Shown here in pieces: positions 53,093 to 63,689 of a stretch of DNA of 64,000 bases. The stretch comes from Morinoia aosen (lineage: Eukaryota > Arthropoda > Malacostraca > Amphipoda > Talitridae): the NCBI GenBank assembly GCA_030386875.1, contig CM059579.1, positions 93,816,383 to 93,880,382 of the forward strand, read 5' to 3'. The notes under the pieces were generated by a model. It did not search any database, was not told the DNA's origin, and saw only the letters and a program-made list of their open reading frames with translations. Numbering within the stretch: position 1 is the stretch's first letter; each line of letters opens with the position of its first letter. A program made the translations under genes and the position numbers.

Positions 53093-53319
53093 AAACGGAT
53101 AATAGAGGAAAGAGCCCAACTGTGAGTTCCACCACCTCGGTGAATTGATATATATGACAATTCATCGTTGTGGTGGGACTGGTAGAGAAGGCAATGCAAC
53201 TTCAGCATCACCAACGGAAAAACAAAACATGGAAACCATACGTGACTTTCCCTTCGGACAGTCTTCAGCAACTCTTGAATTGAAGGACCTTCTGGCAGGT
53301 GATGAACGATGTGTACATC

Positions 53320-53448
53320 TACATATTTGTGTACGTGTGTGCGTACGTGTGGGTGTGAACGTGTGTGTGTGTACGTGTGGGTGTGTACGTGTCCGTCTGT
53401 GTGTAGTGTGTACGTGTGTGTGTGTACGTGTGTGTGTACGTGTGTGTG
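53320..53448 (+). repeat. (GTGTGTACGT)n simple repeat
   Basis: GT-rich simple repeat with interspersed TACGTG, overlapping the intron after exon 3 of the captured gene fragment. It abuts a 26-bp perfect palindrome. Confidence 0.85.
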
Positions 53449-53474
53449 CCGGCCTTCCGTATACGGAAGGCCGG
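53449..53474. repeat. 26-bp perfect palindrome
   Basis: CCGGCCTTCCGTA followed immediately by its exact reverse complement. It has no loop, so it would form a cruciform or hairpin. It lies at the end of the GT repeat and 283 bp from the element's right terminus. Confidence 0.9.
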
Positions 53475-54151
53475 TGTAATTGAGTTCGGGCAAGGTCGAA
53501 ATAATGCGGCAGGATGTTCGGAACGATGCGGCGCGTGGCCGTTTAGGTGCGTGGAAAGTCGATACGTAGCCGATAGAAGTGGAAATTTAGGAAAAGCTGC
53601 AAAGGAAATTCAATGGTTTTGAAGTCGTTTTTTACTGCCATATTAAGTGGTCATGGCGACCAAAAAACTACTGCTTTTCCGAATAATATACGGCTAGAAG
53701 TCTTGCCTACCGCAGCATAGAAACTACTTGAAAACGTCTAAAATTTTTAACTGGGTAGCGCTCCCAGGGGAAGAATGTGAGGGCCCGAGCTGAGAGTTAA
53801 TTAGGCCTTCTTTTTGTTGAAATAAAATGTTTTTTGTTATGTTAAGGACCACCTTTTTTCGGTTCACTACTGTCCTGTTTTTCAGCACCTCTGACTTTCT
53901 TCTTCAACTTTTATCTTAATTCATGAACTTCTTTCCCATCTTACTGTTTCTATGCCCTTTCTGCATAGATTCCTCTTTTTCTTATCTCCGTACTAAATGG
54001 TGCCTTCCTCCTTCCTCTCTTTGATACGCTCTATTTTTGCAGCGGTTAGGGAGGCTTAAACTAACTTATAATCTAATCTATCGTCATCGAAATGGCCTGA
54101 GTGGCAATATTTGATCTTGTCTTTAAGTTAATTCATTTGCAACAACTATTT

Positions 54152-54488
54152 TCTCCCTCAGGGGGATACAACTACTGTATCTATGGGAATTAACACTCCC
54201 ATGGGAAAATGTGAAGGCTGGAGCTGAGAGTAAGGTAGGCCTTCTTTTTGTTGTAATAAAATGTTTTTTATTATGCTAAGAACTATCTTTTTTGGTTCAT
54301 TGGTGTCCTGTTTTTCAGCTCCTACTACTTCTTCTACTTCTATCTTGTTTCATAAACTTCTTTCTCAACTTACTGTTTCTATGTCCTTTCTGCATAGATT
54401 CCGCGTTCCCTTAACTCCATACTAAATGGTGCCTTCCTCCTTCCTCTCCTTGGATCGCCTTGGTTTTAAACTAACTATTAAGCTAACA
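54152..54488 (+). mobile_element. SINE-like repeat copy
   Basis: Starts CCCTCAGGGGGATACAACTA and follows the family through CTCCATACTAAATGGTGCC to a TTAAACTAACTATTAAGC end. Diverged relative to 45385-45748. No clear target duplication. It lies 60 bp after the split SINE, in the same orientation. Confidence 0.75.
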
Positions 54489-54617
54489 ATTATTTTTTTG
54501 TCGCAACTAAGGCACGATGGAAATCGTTACTCAGGACCACCACACGCTGAGAACAGAACATGTGTGGGACAATAGGCACCGGACCTATTCCAAGTATTGA
54601 AGGTTTGCCTCTTGCAG

Positions 54618-54719
54618 TCGTGGAATGAACTGGAGGCGCCGCGCACCGTCGAGAGGCTCGCCTACGAGATGTGGCCTCCATTTGCTGCAGTCCTGCCCAC
54701 GCTGGACCACGTTGGAAGG
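54618..54719 (+). CDS. putative exon, unknown protein
   Basis: After a good acceptor (GTTTGCCTCTTGCAG) the frame reads SWNELEAPRTVERLAYEM and then WPPFAAVLPTLDHVGR, with strong third-position GC and no stop. The minus strand is also open, but the plus frame has the better splice context. The downstream boundary is lost: a minus-strand LINE tail begins at about 54721. I do not recognise the protein. It may be a real host exon whose 3' side was displaced by the LINE. Confidence 0.4.
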
Positions 54720-54720
54720 C

Positions 54721-55818
54721 AAGAAAAAAGAAAGAAAAGAAAAAATGTTTATTTCCAAATTGTCACATGAGATACATGCCAACATATTGGCTTTTAAAAG
54801 TTTCTTAAATATAGGGCATCCTAAAACAAATGTTCCATACGAGGAGTACTAATTGACAAACCATCCGAGGTGTACAAGTAGATGAGCCATACGAGGCATA
54901 ATAATAGACAAACTATACGAGGTGTACTAATAGACAAACTATCAGAGGTGTACAAGTAGATAGACCATACGAGGCATAATAATTGACAAAATATACGAGG
55001 CGTACTAATTGACAAAATATACGAGGCGTACTAATAGACAGACCATTCGTGGTGTGCTAGTAGTCTAACAAAAGTTCTATACAAGGAGTACTAATTGACA
55101 AACCATCCGAGGTGTACAAATAGATAAGCCATACGAGGCATAATAATAATAGGCAAACTATACGAGGTGTACTAATAGACAAGCTATCAGAGGTGTACAA
55201 AATAGATAGACCATACGAGGCATATTAATAGACAAAATATACGAGGCGTACTAATAGACAAACCACACGTGGCTTGCCAATAGTCTATCTCTGTCAAGGG
55301 TAGTTGAATGAGAAATGAAAAATATGCCCTAAAAAATATGCAAAGCCCTATCACCACCAAAAAAATATTTCGTATCTTCTCGATATTCACCACATCATGC
55401 GGACATGGGTACATGGGATAAAATAGAGATACAGTGTTAGCCGGTTACCACTCATGATTGACAAATATCTACAAAATATTGGTAGAAATGGGTAAACAAA
55501 CATATATTCAATATCAAAATTCATAGCTTGTACAACACACGGACAGAAAGATAATTTTACTACGATTCATATCCTCAAATTGCACTTTATTTCATTAATT
55601 ATATATGAAATTAATCCGATTCACAGAAACGCCCTCTGGGGAAGTGCTAGATCTATTTTTGAATCATTTCGCAATTGCAATAAAATTTAATAACCGAATG
55701 GTTTTTGCGTAAAGAAATGAAATAGAAACATGTATATCTATTTATGTAGATACATATATATACCTACACACGTACACACACATATTAATTTATATACTTA
55801 TTGAAAATAAAATATTAG

Positions 55819-55852
<34 letters not shown>

Positions 55853-57002
55853 ACATAACATAAAAGATAGAAGCAACCTACCATCTACTACACAGAAAAT
55901 GACAGCTGAGCTCACTGTAATCCTAAGAAATTTTTCGCAAAAAAAATAACTAAAAGGAAGAGAAGACTTCGAAAAACATAAAAATGAGCTGTTTTTTAAT
56001 TTCTTCACAGAAATTTTTAAGAAAAATCAGATTATAGTCAAGAAGCAACACAACTCTTCAGCATTATACGGACATGTGTACGTGGGATAAAATGGAGTAA
56101 CATTGTGGCCGGATATCACATCTGAGTGGAGAATATTCACAAAATTGGCACATATAGGAAGATTAGGCCTTGATCCAAAATGATAATTTTGATTACAGAA
56201 ATTTAGAGTTTTTTCCGATTTGAAAGTTCAGTGCTAGTGTGCGCTGAACGCACGAAAAGAAAAAAAAAATAAAAAGACTAAATGCAATGCTTAAATTACC
56301 CCCTTTCCCTCCAGCTCAGCCGAAAATCGATTGAAAACATCTTCGAGAATGATTTTGAAATAGCGAGACAACGTTAGCCAAAAATTTAATTCATTTTAAA
56401 CTTTGCACAACCCTCACGTCTATAAACCTGTTTATTGGTGTACACACAAAATGTATTTCATGGTATATTTGTCATACGGACGTTAAATATTAATACAGAA
56501 AAGAGAAAGAAATAACAAAATAAAGATGAGGAAATACTCCTAATTATGGAAAGAACGTTCGTTCTGCTGCACTGAACTGACGGCTGTGGTGCTCATTGTT
56601 GTCGACAGAAATAAGTAAGATGAATATACGAATCGCTTAGCAAACGTAAAATGAAATAGGTTCTAAATTTCTAACAGAAATTTCAGGAAAAATTAAAATT
56701 TCTGATAGATGGGAAGTTCACACCGAGATGCTGCAGGCCCTATGACAGAGATGTAAAATGACGTGACACATTTACTCTAAATTCTTTTCCAGTTTTAGAG
56801 TTTTTGATATGCTGGGGAAGCTTGTTCCACAAAAAAGCTCCAGAAACTGAGAGAGCTTTTTGTCCCACGTTAGATGAACGGTAACTGACTAAAACATCGT
56901 TCCTCCGGTTTGGTCTTTCGTTTGGGATATTAGATGGAAAAAATTTTACCACCTCTGCATTACTTTGGGGGAGGTACAGAGAGGAGAATACTCGTCGAGC
57001 TT
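54721..57002 (-). mobile_element. LINE family A copy 2 (3' part)
   Basis: Minus-strand copy covering the last about 90 codons of the RT ORF (56740-57002) and the full long 3' region, ending in a TTTTTTCTTTCTTT-type tail. It includes the 30-bp repeats (54830-55310), a long A homopolymer (about 55819-55847) and the modules seen at 18113-20884. 5'-truncated in the ORF at the KARR(V/I)FSSLYLPQSN motif. Confidence 0.85.
56740..57002 (-). pseudogene. LINE A reverse transcriptase C-terminal fragment
   Basis: Encodes ARRVFSSLYLPQSNAEVVKF through VSGAFLWNKLPQHIKN and a stop, nearly the same as 17840-18112. Only the C-terminus of the polyprotein is present; no catalytic residues. Confidence 0.8.
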
Positions 57003-57095
57003 GGAGGTGCACGTGTGCCGTACTTGTGTGGGTTGTTCCTTGTAGATTTGTTTGTTGATTTCTCCGTTTATTGGGAGCGACTCATCGGTTGCGAC

Positions 57096-58545
57096 GAAAG
57101 AAAGAAAAGAAAAAGAAAAAATGTTTATTTCCAAGTTGTCACATGAGATACATGCCAACATATTGGCTTTTAAAAGTTTCTTAAATATAGGGCATCCTAA
57201 AACAAATGTTCCATACGAGGAGTACTAATTGACAAACCATCCGAGGTGTACAAGTAGATGAGCCATACGAGGCATAATAATAGACAAACTATACGAGGTG
57301 TACTAATCGACAAACTGTCAGAGGTGTACAAGTAGATAGACCATACGAGGCATATTAATTGACAAAATATGCGAAGCGTACTAATAGACAAACCATTCGT
57401 GGTGTGCTAGTAGTCTAACAAATGTTCTATACTAGGAGTACTAATTGACAAACCATCCGAGGTGTACAAATAGATAAGCCATACGAGGCATAATAATAAT
57501 AGCCAAAGTATACGAGGTGTACTAATAGACAAGCTATCAGAGGTGTACCAAATAGATAGACCATACGAGGCATATTAATAGACAAAATATACGAGGCGTA
57601 CTAATAGACAAACCACACGTGGCTTGCCAATAGTCTATCTCTGTCAAGGGTAGTTGAATGAGAAATGAAAAATATGCCCTAAAAAATATGCAAAGCCCTA
57701 TCACCACCAAAAAAATATTTCGTATCTTCTCGATATTCACCACATCATGCGGACATGGGTACATGGGATAAAATAGAGATACAGTGTTAGCCGGTTACCA
57801 CTCATGATTGACAAATATCTACAAAATATTGGTAGAAATGGGTAAACAAACATATATTCAATATCAAAATTCATAGCTTGTACAACACACGGACAGAAAG
57901 ATAATTTTACTACGATTCATATCCTCAAATTGCACTTTATTTCATTAATTATATATGACATTAATCCGATTCACAGAAACGCCCTCTGGGGAAGTGCTAG
58001 ATCTATTTTTGAATCATTTCGCTAGTGCAATAAAATTTATGAACCGGATGGTTTTTGCGTAAAGAAATGAAATAGAAACATGTATATCTATTTATGTAGA
58101 TACATATATATACCTACACACGTACACACACATATTAATATATATACTTATTGAAAATAAAATATTAGAAAAAAAAATACACATATAAGATAAAAGATAG
58201 AAGCAACCTACCATCTACTACACAGAAAATGACAGCTGAGCTCACTGTAATCCTAAGAAATTTTTCGCAAAAAAATAACTAAAAGGAAGAGAAGACTTCG
58301 AAAAACATAAAAATGAGCTGTTTTTTAATTTCTTCACAGAAATTTTTAAGAAAAATCAGGTTATAGTCAAGAAGCAACACAACTCTTCAGCATTATACGG
58401 ACATGTGTACGTGGGATAAAATGGAGTAACATTGTGGCCGGATATCACATCTGAGTGGAGAATATTCACAAAATTGGCACATATAGGAAGATTAGGCCTT
58501 GATCCAAAATGATAACTTTGATTACAGAAATTTAGAGTTTTATTT
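57096..58545 (-). mobile_element. LINE family A copy 3 (tail only)
   Basis: Minus-strand copy of the LINE A 3' region only, in the same orientation as copy 2 and starting 93 bp beyond it. Over 57120-58540 it is almost identical to 54746-56200, apart from a short homopolymer where copy 2 has a long A run. The 93-bp spacer (57003-57095) is not LINE sequence. Confidence 0.85.
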
Positions 58546-58879
58546 TAAGAGTTTAAGAAAATATTTTGGATTCTCGCACGTTTTAATTAGCTGTATCCAG
58601 AGGTAATAAAAACAATGTCCTGCATCTGACCGAATATTTATATTTACCTACTATGATTGGTTGCGTTATTACTAGAGCCAGGATTTCGAGCATTTATTCT
58701 ATTAACGCGATAACGAATGTAAGTGCAAATAAGAAATTACCTTTATCGTAAAAATGCTTTTTACTATGAACGATTTTGACCAGGCACAGAGGCAAAAGTA
58801 GTCATTATGCAATAAATGACTAAAACACATACGCAAAGTTATAGTCGACGATGAAGAGGATAATTTATAACAATGGAAA
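58546..58879. other. no recognisable feature
   Basis: AT-rich spacer between LINE A copy 3 and LINE B copy 3. Confidence 0.4.
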
Positions 58880-60670
58880 TTATCCGAGATGTTCTTCCGA
58901 GGTATCTTCCCCAACTCTTTCAAAATTGCGAGAGTCACCCCTATTTTTAAAAATGGTGATAAAAACTGCATTAACAATTATAGACCTATCTCTGTACTAC
59001 CAATTATTAGCAAAATATTGGAGAAAATTGTGTATAAAAAAGTGTATTCGTATTTTGAACAAAAACTTTCCTCTACGACAAACAATACGGTTTTCGTTCA
59101 AAGAAATCTACGACACAAGCTGTATTAAATCATTTGCAATACCTTTATTCTAATATAGATGAAGGAAAGCTTGTTTTCTCCGTATTTCTTGACTTTCGAA
59201 AAGCATTCGATTGTGTGGACCATAACGTATTACTCTCGAAACTACATTGTTATGGCATTCGAGGGGCTGCCCATGATTGGTTTAGATCATACTTAGCAAA
59301 TCGGAAACAATACGTTGTCATTGACGACGCAAAATCGGACCCACAGACAATTAGCCATGGGGTTCCACAAGGATCTGTCCTTGGGCCTCTCCTATTTCTA
59401 ATTTTTATCAATGATATCATTAAATCTACATCATTCTTCAAATTCATACTTTTTGCCGATGACAGTACCTTTTCTGCGGTCCTTCCAGACCAAAATCCCG
59501 CTAGGATGGCGGAGCGTATAAATAATGAACTTCATAAGGTTTCATTGTGGCTTAAAGCTAATAAAATAAGCCTTAATATCGATAAAACGAAATATATTAC
59601 ATTCTCATACAAGAAAAATATATCTCTCCCACGCATTCAAATTGGCGAAGGTGAAATCAAAGAAACCAACTCAAGTAAATTCCTCGGCATCATAATAGAC
59701 AAACATCTAACCTTTAAAGAGCACATCGCTCATATTAGTTCTAAATTATCAAAATCTATCGGAATCCTAAATAAAGTTAAGAATTTCCTGCCTGAAACAG
59801 CCTTACAAATGCTCTACCGAACGCTCATTTCACCATACTTGCAATACGGAATAGAAGCATGGCACGGAACTGATAAAAATATAACCAACAAAATTTTTAC
59901 CCTGCAAAAAAGAGCCATAAGAGCGGTAAAGAATCTAGAATATAATGCTCACACAAATGACTCATTCAAAAATTTACGAATACTTAAGCTCTCGGATCTC
60001 TACAAAATCTCCATTTGCAATTTCATTTACAAAACATTAACAAATGATGGCGACAATAGCCTAAAACAACTATCAACTACGCAAACTGGTCATCACGACC
60101 ATTTAACCCGAAATAGAAGTAAATTCATGCTTCCTTATTACTCAAAGGCTCGGTCACAACACAGTATCCTCTTCGTTGGAACTAAAACTTGGAACTCAAT
60201 ACCTGCGGAGATCCGTGAAAGTAATTCTTATAAGGTATTCAAAAAACGTCTTGAGTCTCACTTCCTCTCAGATTACTAGTCGTGTAAGATCACAGAGTCA
60301 AACCTTGTCCCCTACATAACTGGTCCTAATAATGTAATTTGCCTTGATTAATTTCGCCGATCTTCAGTCTGTTCTTGAATCGTTTGTCGAATATACTGTT
60401 AAATCTAGTCCATATGAACTATATTGTGAAATGAAGTATCTAATTTCGAGTTACTTATCTCATTGATCAGTCTAATGCGTCTCTAGTTTAAGTGAATTAG
60501 GTTAAACATTATTGTACTCCTAAGACTAACCTTGATGGTAGGATGCCCTAGAAGTCACTGAACTTATTCGGGCCCACAGGTAGCTATACTCAAATTTGAC
60601 CATTGTACTTGACTTAAGAAACATTTTATCTCTGTATCACCTGTGGTAAATAAAATGTTTAAAAAATTGT
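58880..60670 (+). mobile_element. LINE family B copy 3, 5'-truncated
   Basis: Starts within the pre-RT region (FPNSFKIARVTPIFKNG) and runs to a CACCTGTGGTAAATAAAATG end at about 60660. It is more diverged from the other two LINE B copies than they are from each other, in both the ORF and the 3' UTR, so it is an older insertion or a different subfamily. Confidence 0.88.
58889..60279 (+). pseudogene. LINE B reverse transcriptase, one frameshift
   Basis: The frame 58889-59065 reads FKIARVTPIFKNGDKNCINN through YSYFEQK, then a single-base shift breaks it. It resumes in another frame (59134-60279, 381 codons) with FLDFRKAFDCVDHNVL, GVPQGSVLGPLLFLIFINDI and the catalytic FILFADDSTF, ending ...KKRLESHFLSDY. 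The palm motifs are intact. No endonuclease region is present. Confidence 0.85.
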
Positions 60671-61034
60671 TTAAATGTTGATAATGGCCTGAACTTACGT
60701 CGATCCTTTGCAATTTGTGTCTGGTGCGATTCCTTTGCAGTTAGCCTGTGAACAATATTCGTTTTTTATAGCTGCACATGAAAGAAAACTGCTAAATTGT
60801 AGCTAAGACTTGCACAGTTTTACGTGATATTTTGAAACAAATGACAAATTTTTTACAAATCCAAAACTATTTTGCTATAATACTTACAATATCTATTTTT
60901 TTAGTGCTACTTTGACCCCATTTTTGGCTCTATTTTGCCAATGTTTTAGGACTAGAAATCTGTGCTCTATTTATTACCATTTGAATTTTTTGTGTGAAAT
61001 GGCCTGGATTTATGAATAGAATTTATTTTTTGAT
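60671..61034. other. no recognisable feature
   Basis: AT-rich sequence between a LINE and a SINE-like repeat. No ORF of note. Confidence 0.4.
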
Positions 61035-61384
61035 CCCCTCGGGGGGATACAGATATTGTTTCTATGGGAACTGGAGCTCCCAGAGGGAAAATGTGACGGA
61101 CCGAACTAAAGGTTAGGTAGGCCTTTTTGTTGAAATGAATTTTTTTCGGTTATGTTAAGGACCACCTTTTTTTTGGTTCACTACTGTCCTGTTTTTCAGC
61201 ACCTCTGACTTTCTTCTTCATCTTTTATCTTGTTTCATACTTCTTTCTCAACTTACTGTTTCTATACCCCTTCTGCATAGATTCCTCTTTCTCTTATCTC
61301 CATACTAAATGGTGCCGTCCTCCTTCCTCTCTTCGATACGCTCTTTTTTGTAGCGGTTAGGGAGGCTAAACTAACTTATAATCT
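61035..61384 (+). mobile_element. SINE-like repeat copy
   Basis: Starts CCCCTCGGGGGGATACAGAT and keeps the family blocks through GGTTAGGGAGGCTAAACTAA and CTTATAATC. Full length; no certain target duplication. Confidence 0.8.
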
Positions 61385-62035
61385 TCATCGTATTATTTGC
61401 TGATTGGTAGAAAAAAAAACTACTCCTTACTTGAAGTACTGAACGTGTGTGGTGAGCGGATCTGTGATACAGGCTTCACTACCTTCCCACTATTGCCTAT
61501 ATTAATCCATCTGTAATTCAGTTCATGAAATTGAAAATGTTTAATCATCAATAAATAATTTTTTTGGTAAGATAAGTAAGAAAAGTCAAACTCTTCGTTC
61601 CAATTAAATACACGAAATCGATAATGAGCCAACGACTGGAAGATATTTGTCATTATATATGCTCAATACTTGTAAATTTACTCGTCAATTCTTGTGAGAC
61701 CTGAATTGAATTTGGCAGAATTCCTTTCCTTTTTAGTTGCACTTGCGACAGATGTTGAGGCCTGCAACTGTTGCTGCCGCCAGCCAAAATAATGTGCTCT
61801 AGTGACTGCTGCAAAGTAAGGTAAATGTTGTTCACTGTTGATCTCTGGAATTCCTCGTAGCCATCACAGCTTCAATTGATTCCTCAACGCTACGTGGTGC
61901 TCCTTGATGTTGAAAGCATTGGATGCAATAGCCGAGGGGCTGTAGGTCTCTCCAGCAGTGCCCGCAATGCTGCTCTTCTCTCAGTCTGTCAAATCCTTTG
62001 TCTGTCGGCTGTACGTGCACCTTCTATAGGTATCC
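61385..62035. other. no recognisable gene
   Basis: Several 60-77-codon ORFs on both strands overlap. None has a recognisable motif or splice context. Confidence 0.35.
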
Positions 62036-62394
62036 CACCTCAGGAGGGGACAACTCTTGTATCTATGGGAATTAGCACTCACAGGGGGAAATGTGAGGTC
62101 CCGAGCTGAGAGTTAGGTAGGCCCTTCTGTTTGTTGAATTGAAAAGTGTTTTTATTAATGTTGAATAAAATGTTATGGGCGATTTTTTTTCCGATGCACT
62201 GCTGTCCTGTTTTTCAGCTCCTACTACTTCCTTCTTCAACTTTTATTTTGTTTCATGAACTTCTTTTTCAACTTACTGTTTCTATGCACATTGTGCATTG
62301 AATCAGAGTTCCCTCGAATCCATACAAAATGGTGCCTTCTTCCTTCTTCTTTTCGATACGTCAGTTTTTGGTTAGGGAGGCTTAACCTAACATC
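62036..62394 (+). mobile_element. SINE-like repeat copy
   Basis: Starts CCCACCTCAGGAGGGGACAA and follows the family to GGCTTAACCTAACATC. Its 3' flank was later used as the target of another copy (62409-62733). Confidence 0.78.
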
Positions 62395-62408
62395 TAGTCT
62401 GATATTCT

Positions 62409-62733
62409 GGGAATTAGCGCTCCCAGGGGGACTATGTGAGGGCCTGAGCTAAAAGTTAGGTAGGCTTCCTTTTGTTGAAATAGAATAGGTTTTTGTTTTG
62501 TTACGGACCATCTTTTTACGGTTCACTGCTGTCCTGTTTTTCACCACCTATTACTTTCTTCTTCAACTTTTTTCTTGTTTCATGAACTTCTTTCCTAGCT
62601 TACTGTTTCTGTGCACCTTGTGCATAGATTCCACGTTCCCTCAACTCCATACTAAATGGTGCCTTCCTCTTTCCTCTCTTGGAACATCTTTGTCGTGGTT
62701 AAGGGAGGCTAAAACTTTCTTATATAACAATAA
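62409..62733 (+). mobile_element. SINE-like repeat, 5'-truncated, with 14-bp TSD
   Basis: Starts at GGGAATTAGCGCTCCCAGG, about 32 bp into the family consensus, and ends in TTATATAACAATAA. The flanks TAGTCTGATATTCT (62395-62408 and 62734-62747) are identical. 5' truncation plus a long target duplication shows LINE-type retroposition. Confidence 0.85.
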
Positions 62734-62747
62734 TAGTCTGATATTCT

Positions 62748-63097
62748 ATTAGTATCATCTGTATTCGCCATTTCCTGCGGGTAATTTAAGAATTTTTAAA
62801 TATTTCTCAGAAAGGAAAAAGTCAAAATAATGGTAATTATTATTAACCATTAATATAATTATTTATAGGTAAAATTTGCATTCAACACGCTGTGCACGAC
62901 CGTCTACTCTACTCAAAACAGAAGTTCGTCAAAAGACACTAAAACGCGGAGAGTTTTCTCACTAAGTGGCAGATATGTCCGACCAGAGGGAGTAGACATT
63001 TTTGGTGCATGTACAAATACTTGTTTTCCCTCACTGTATCTCATTTAAGGAAGGATGATCCAATTTAGGGAATAGATACCTTTTATGAAAGAGCCGG
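62748..63097. other. no recognisable feature
   Basis: AT-rich sequence. No repeats shared with the rest of the window. Confidence 0.4.
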
Positions 63098-63233
63098 AGA
63101 ACTGCGGCCAATACACGCTGCTGTCGGACGCGTGCACAGCGCCGCTAGACCGAGTCTGGGTGACACAGCTAGAGGGGCCGCTCGGCTCCTTCCTGTGTTC
63201 GCCTCTCCTCAAATGGAACGCCATTCAACAATA
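63098..63233 (+). CDS. putative terminal exon, unknown protein
   Basis: A GC-rich island in AT-rich DNA. From a possible acceptor (GAGCCGGAG) the frame reads NCGQYTLLSDACTAPLDRVW, then VTQLEGPLGSFLCSPLLKWN, and ends at TAG. A second frame is also open over the same stretch, so the call rests on composition and the splice-like start only. Not recognised. Confidence 0.25.
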
Positions 63234-63689
63234 GTCACTCATTTAATCCCCCAGTAGGTTTATACTCTATAATTCGCTCTCTTTACGGGAATTTTGCGTA
63301 TATTTGTTCACGAATGAATGTGCTGCTACTATTGGAATGAGTCATTTAAATTACACGTTTAGACCCACAAGGTAGTGAAACTATCGCTATGGTTCATGAG
63401 ATCACAGTACGCTTATTAGTTCATTGTATCATGGTTCATTGTATGGTTGCAATTATCTCTATGGTTCGTTGTGTCATTATGATGACCTAAATGAAGGCGG
63501 ATAGCATCACTATTGCGGCGACCATAAAAGTTCACATCACAGTGACCAGCATTAAAGCTAATTAGAACGCTGAACTCGTGTGCTGTTTAGGATATCCTCC
63601 GTGCTGAGGTGCCCTGTGTAAGGACTACCGCCTGCCCGCGGCCGTCCAGGTGCTGGCGACCCAAAACTCAATGGCAACCTGAAGTTAGT
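63234..63689. other. mostly featureless; small GC-rich exon-like patch
   Basis: At about 63620-63682 a GC-rich patch reads CKDYRLPAAVQVLATQNSMA and then a stop. It could be a short exon or an accident. The rest shows repeated CATTGTAT/ATGGTTC phrases around 63410-63480. Confidence 0.25.

Larger units (their letters stand above)
52235..53298 (+). pseudogene. captured gene fragment resembling DUF4806-type proteins
   Basis: Three exons with consistent phases: 52235-52442 (ATG; donor GTGAGT), 52599-52808 (acceptor TTTTCAAG, donor GTAATA) and about 53188-53298 (donor GTGATG). Exon 1 reads KWAVVPKTWM, then SFWPDSGDIPTLVKYKV, then SPMESWREWRV; exon 2 begins DDYERA and turns acidic then Lys-rich; exon 3 ends QSSATLELKDLLA. 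The WAVVPxxW...WP...SW...V...YExA spacing resembles the N-terminus of arthropod proteins annotated with DUF4806, whose function is not established. No C-terminal domain is found before the element's end, so the copy looks partial. A SINE fragment sits in intron 1. Confidence 0.5.
49464..53756 (+). mobile_element. 4.3-kb TA-flanked DNA element carrying gene fragment
   Basis: The ends CCCAGTTAAAAATT and AATTTTTAACTGGG are 14-bp inverted repeats (one base offset aside), flanked by TA (49462-49463, 53757-53758) inside a SINE whose uninterrupted form is known from other copies. Cargo in order: an 80-codon ORF near the left end (49479-49721), a 178-bp satellite array (49915-50890), a multi-exon gene fragment (52235-53298), a 28-bp tandem repeat, a GT-rich tract and a long palindrome. 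No transposase recognised. The short termini and TA duplication do not fit a family I can name. Confidence 0.72.
49425..54078 (+). mobile_element. SINE-like repeat split by a 4.3-kb insertion
   Basis: The head (49425-49463) and body (53757-54078) of one SINE-like copy are separated by the element at 49464-53756. The outer flanks carry a perfect 15-bp duplication TATCGTCATCGAAAT (49410-49424 and 54079-54093), which proves the two pieces were one insertion. The body matches 45420-45745. Confidence 0.88.

Noticed and set aside
53145..53483. 112-codon ORF running into the GT repeat
   Set aside because: Only its first half (to about 53298) is exon-like; the second half is translation of (GTGTACGT)n beyond a plausible donor.
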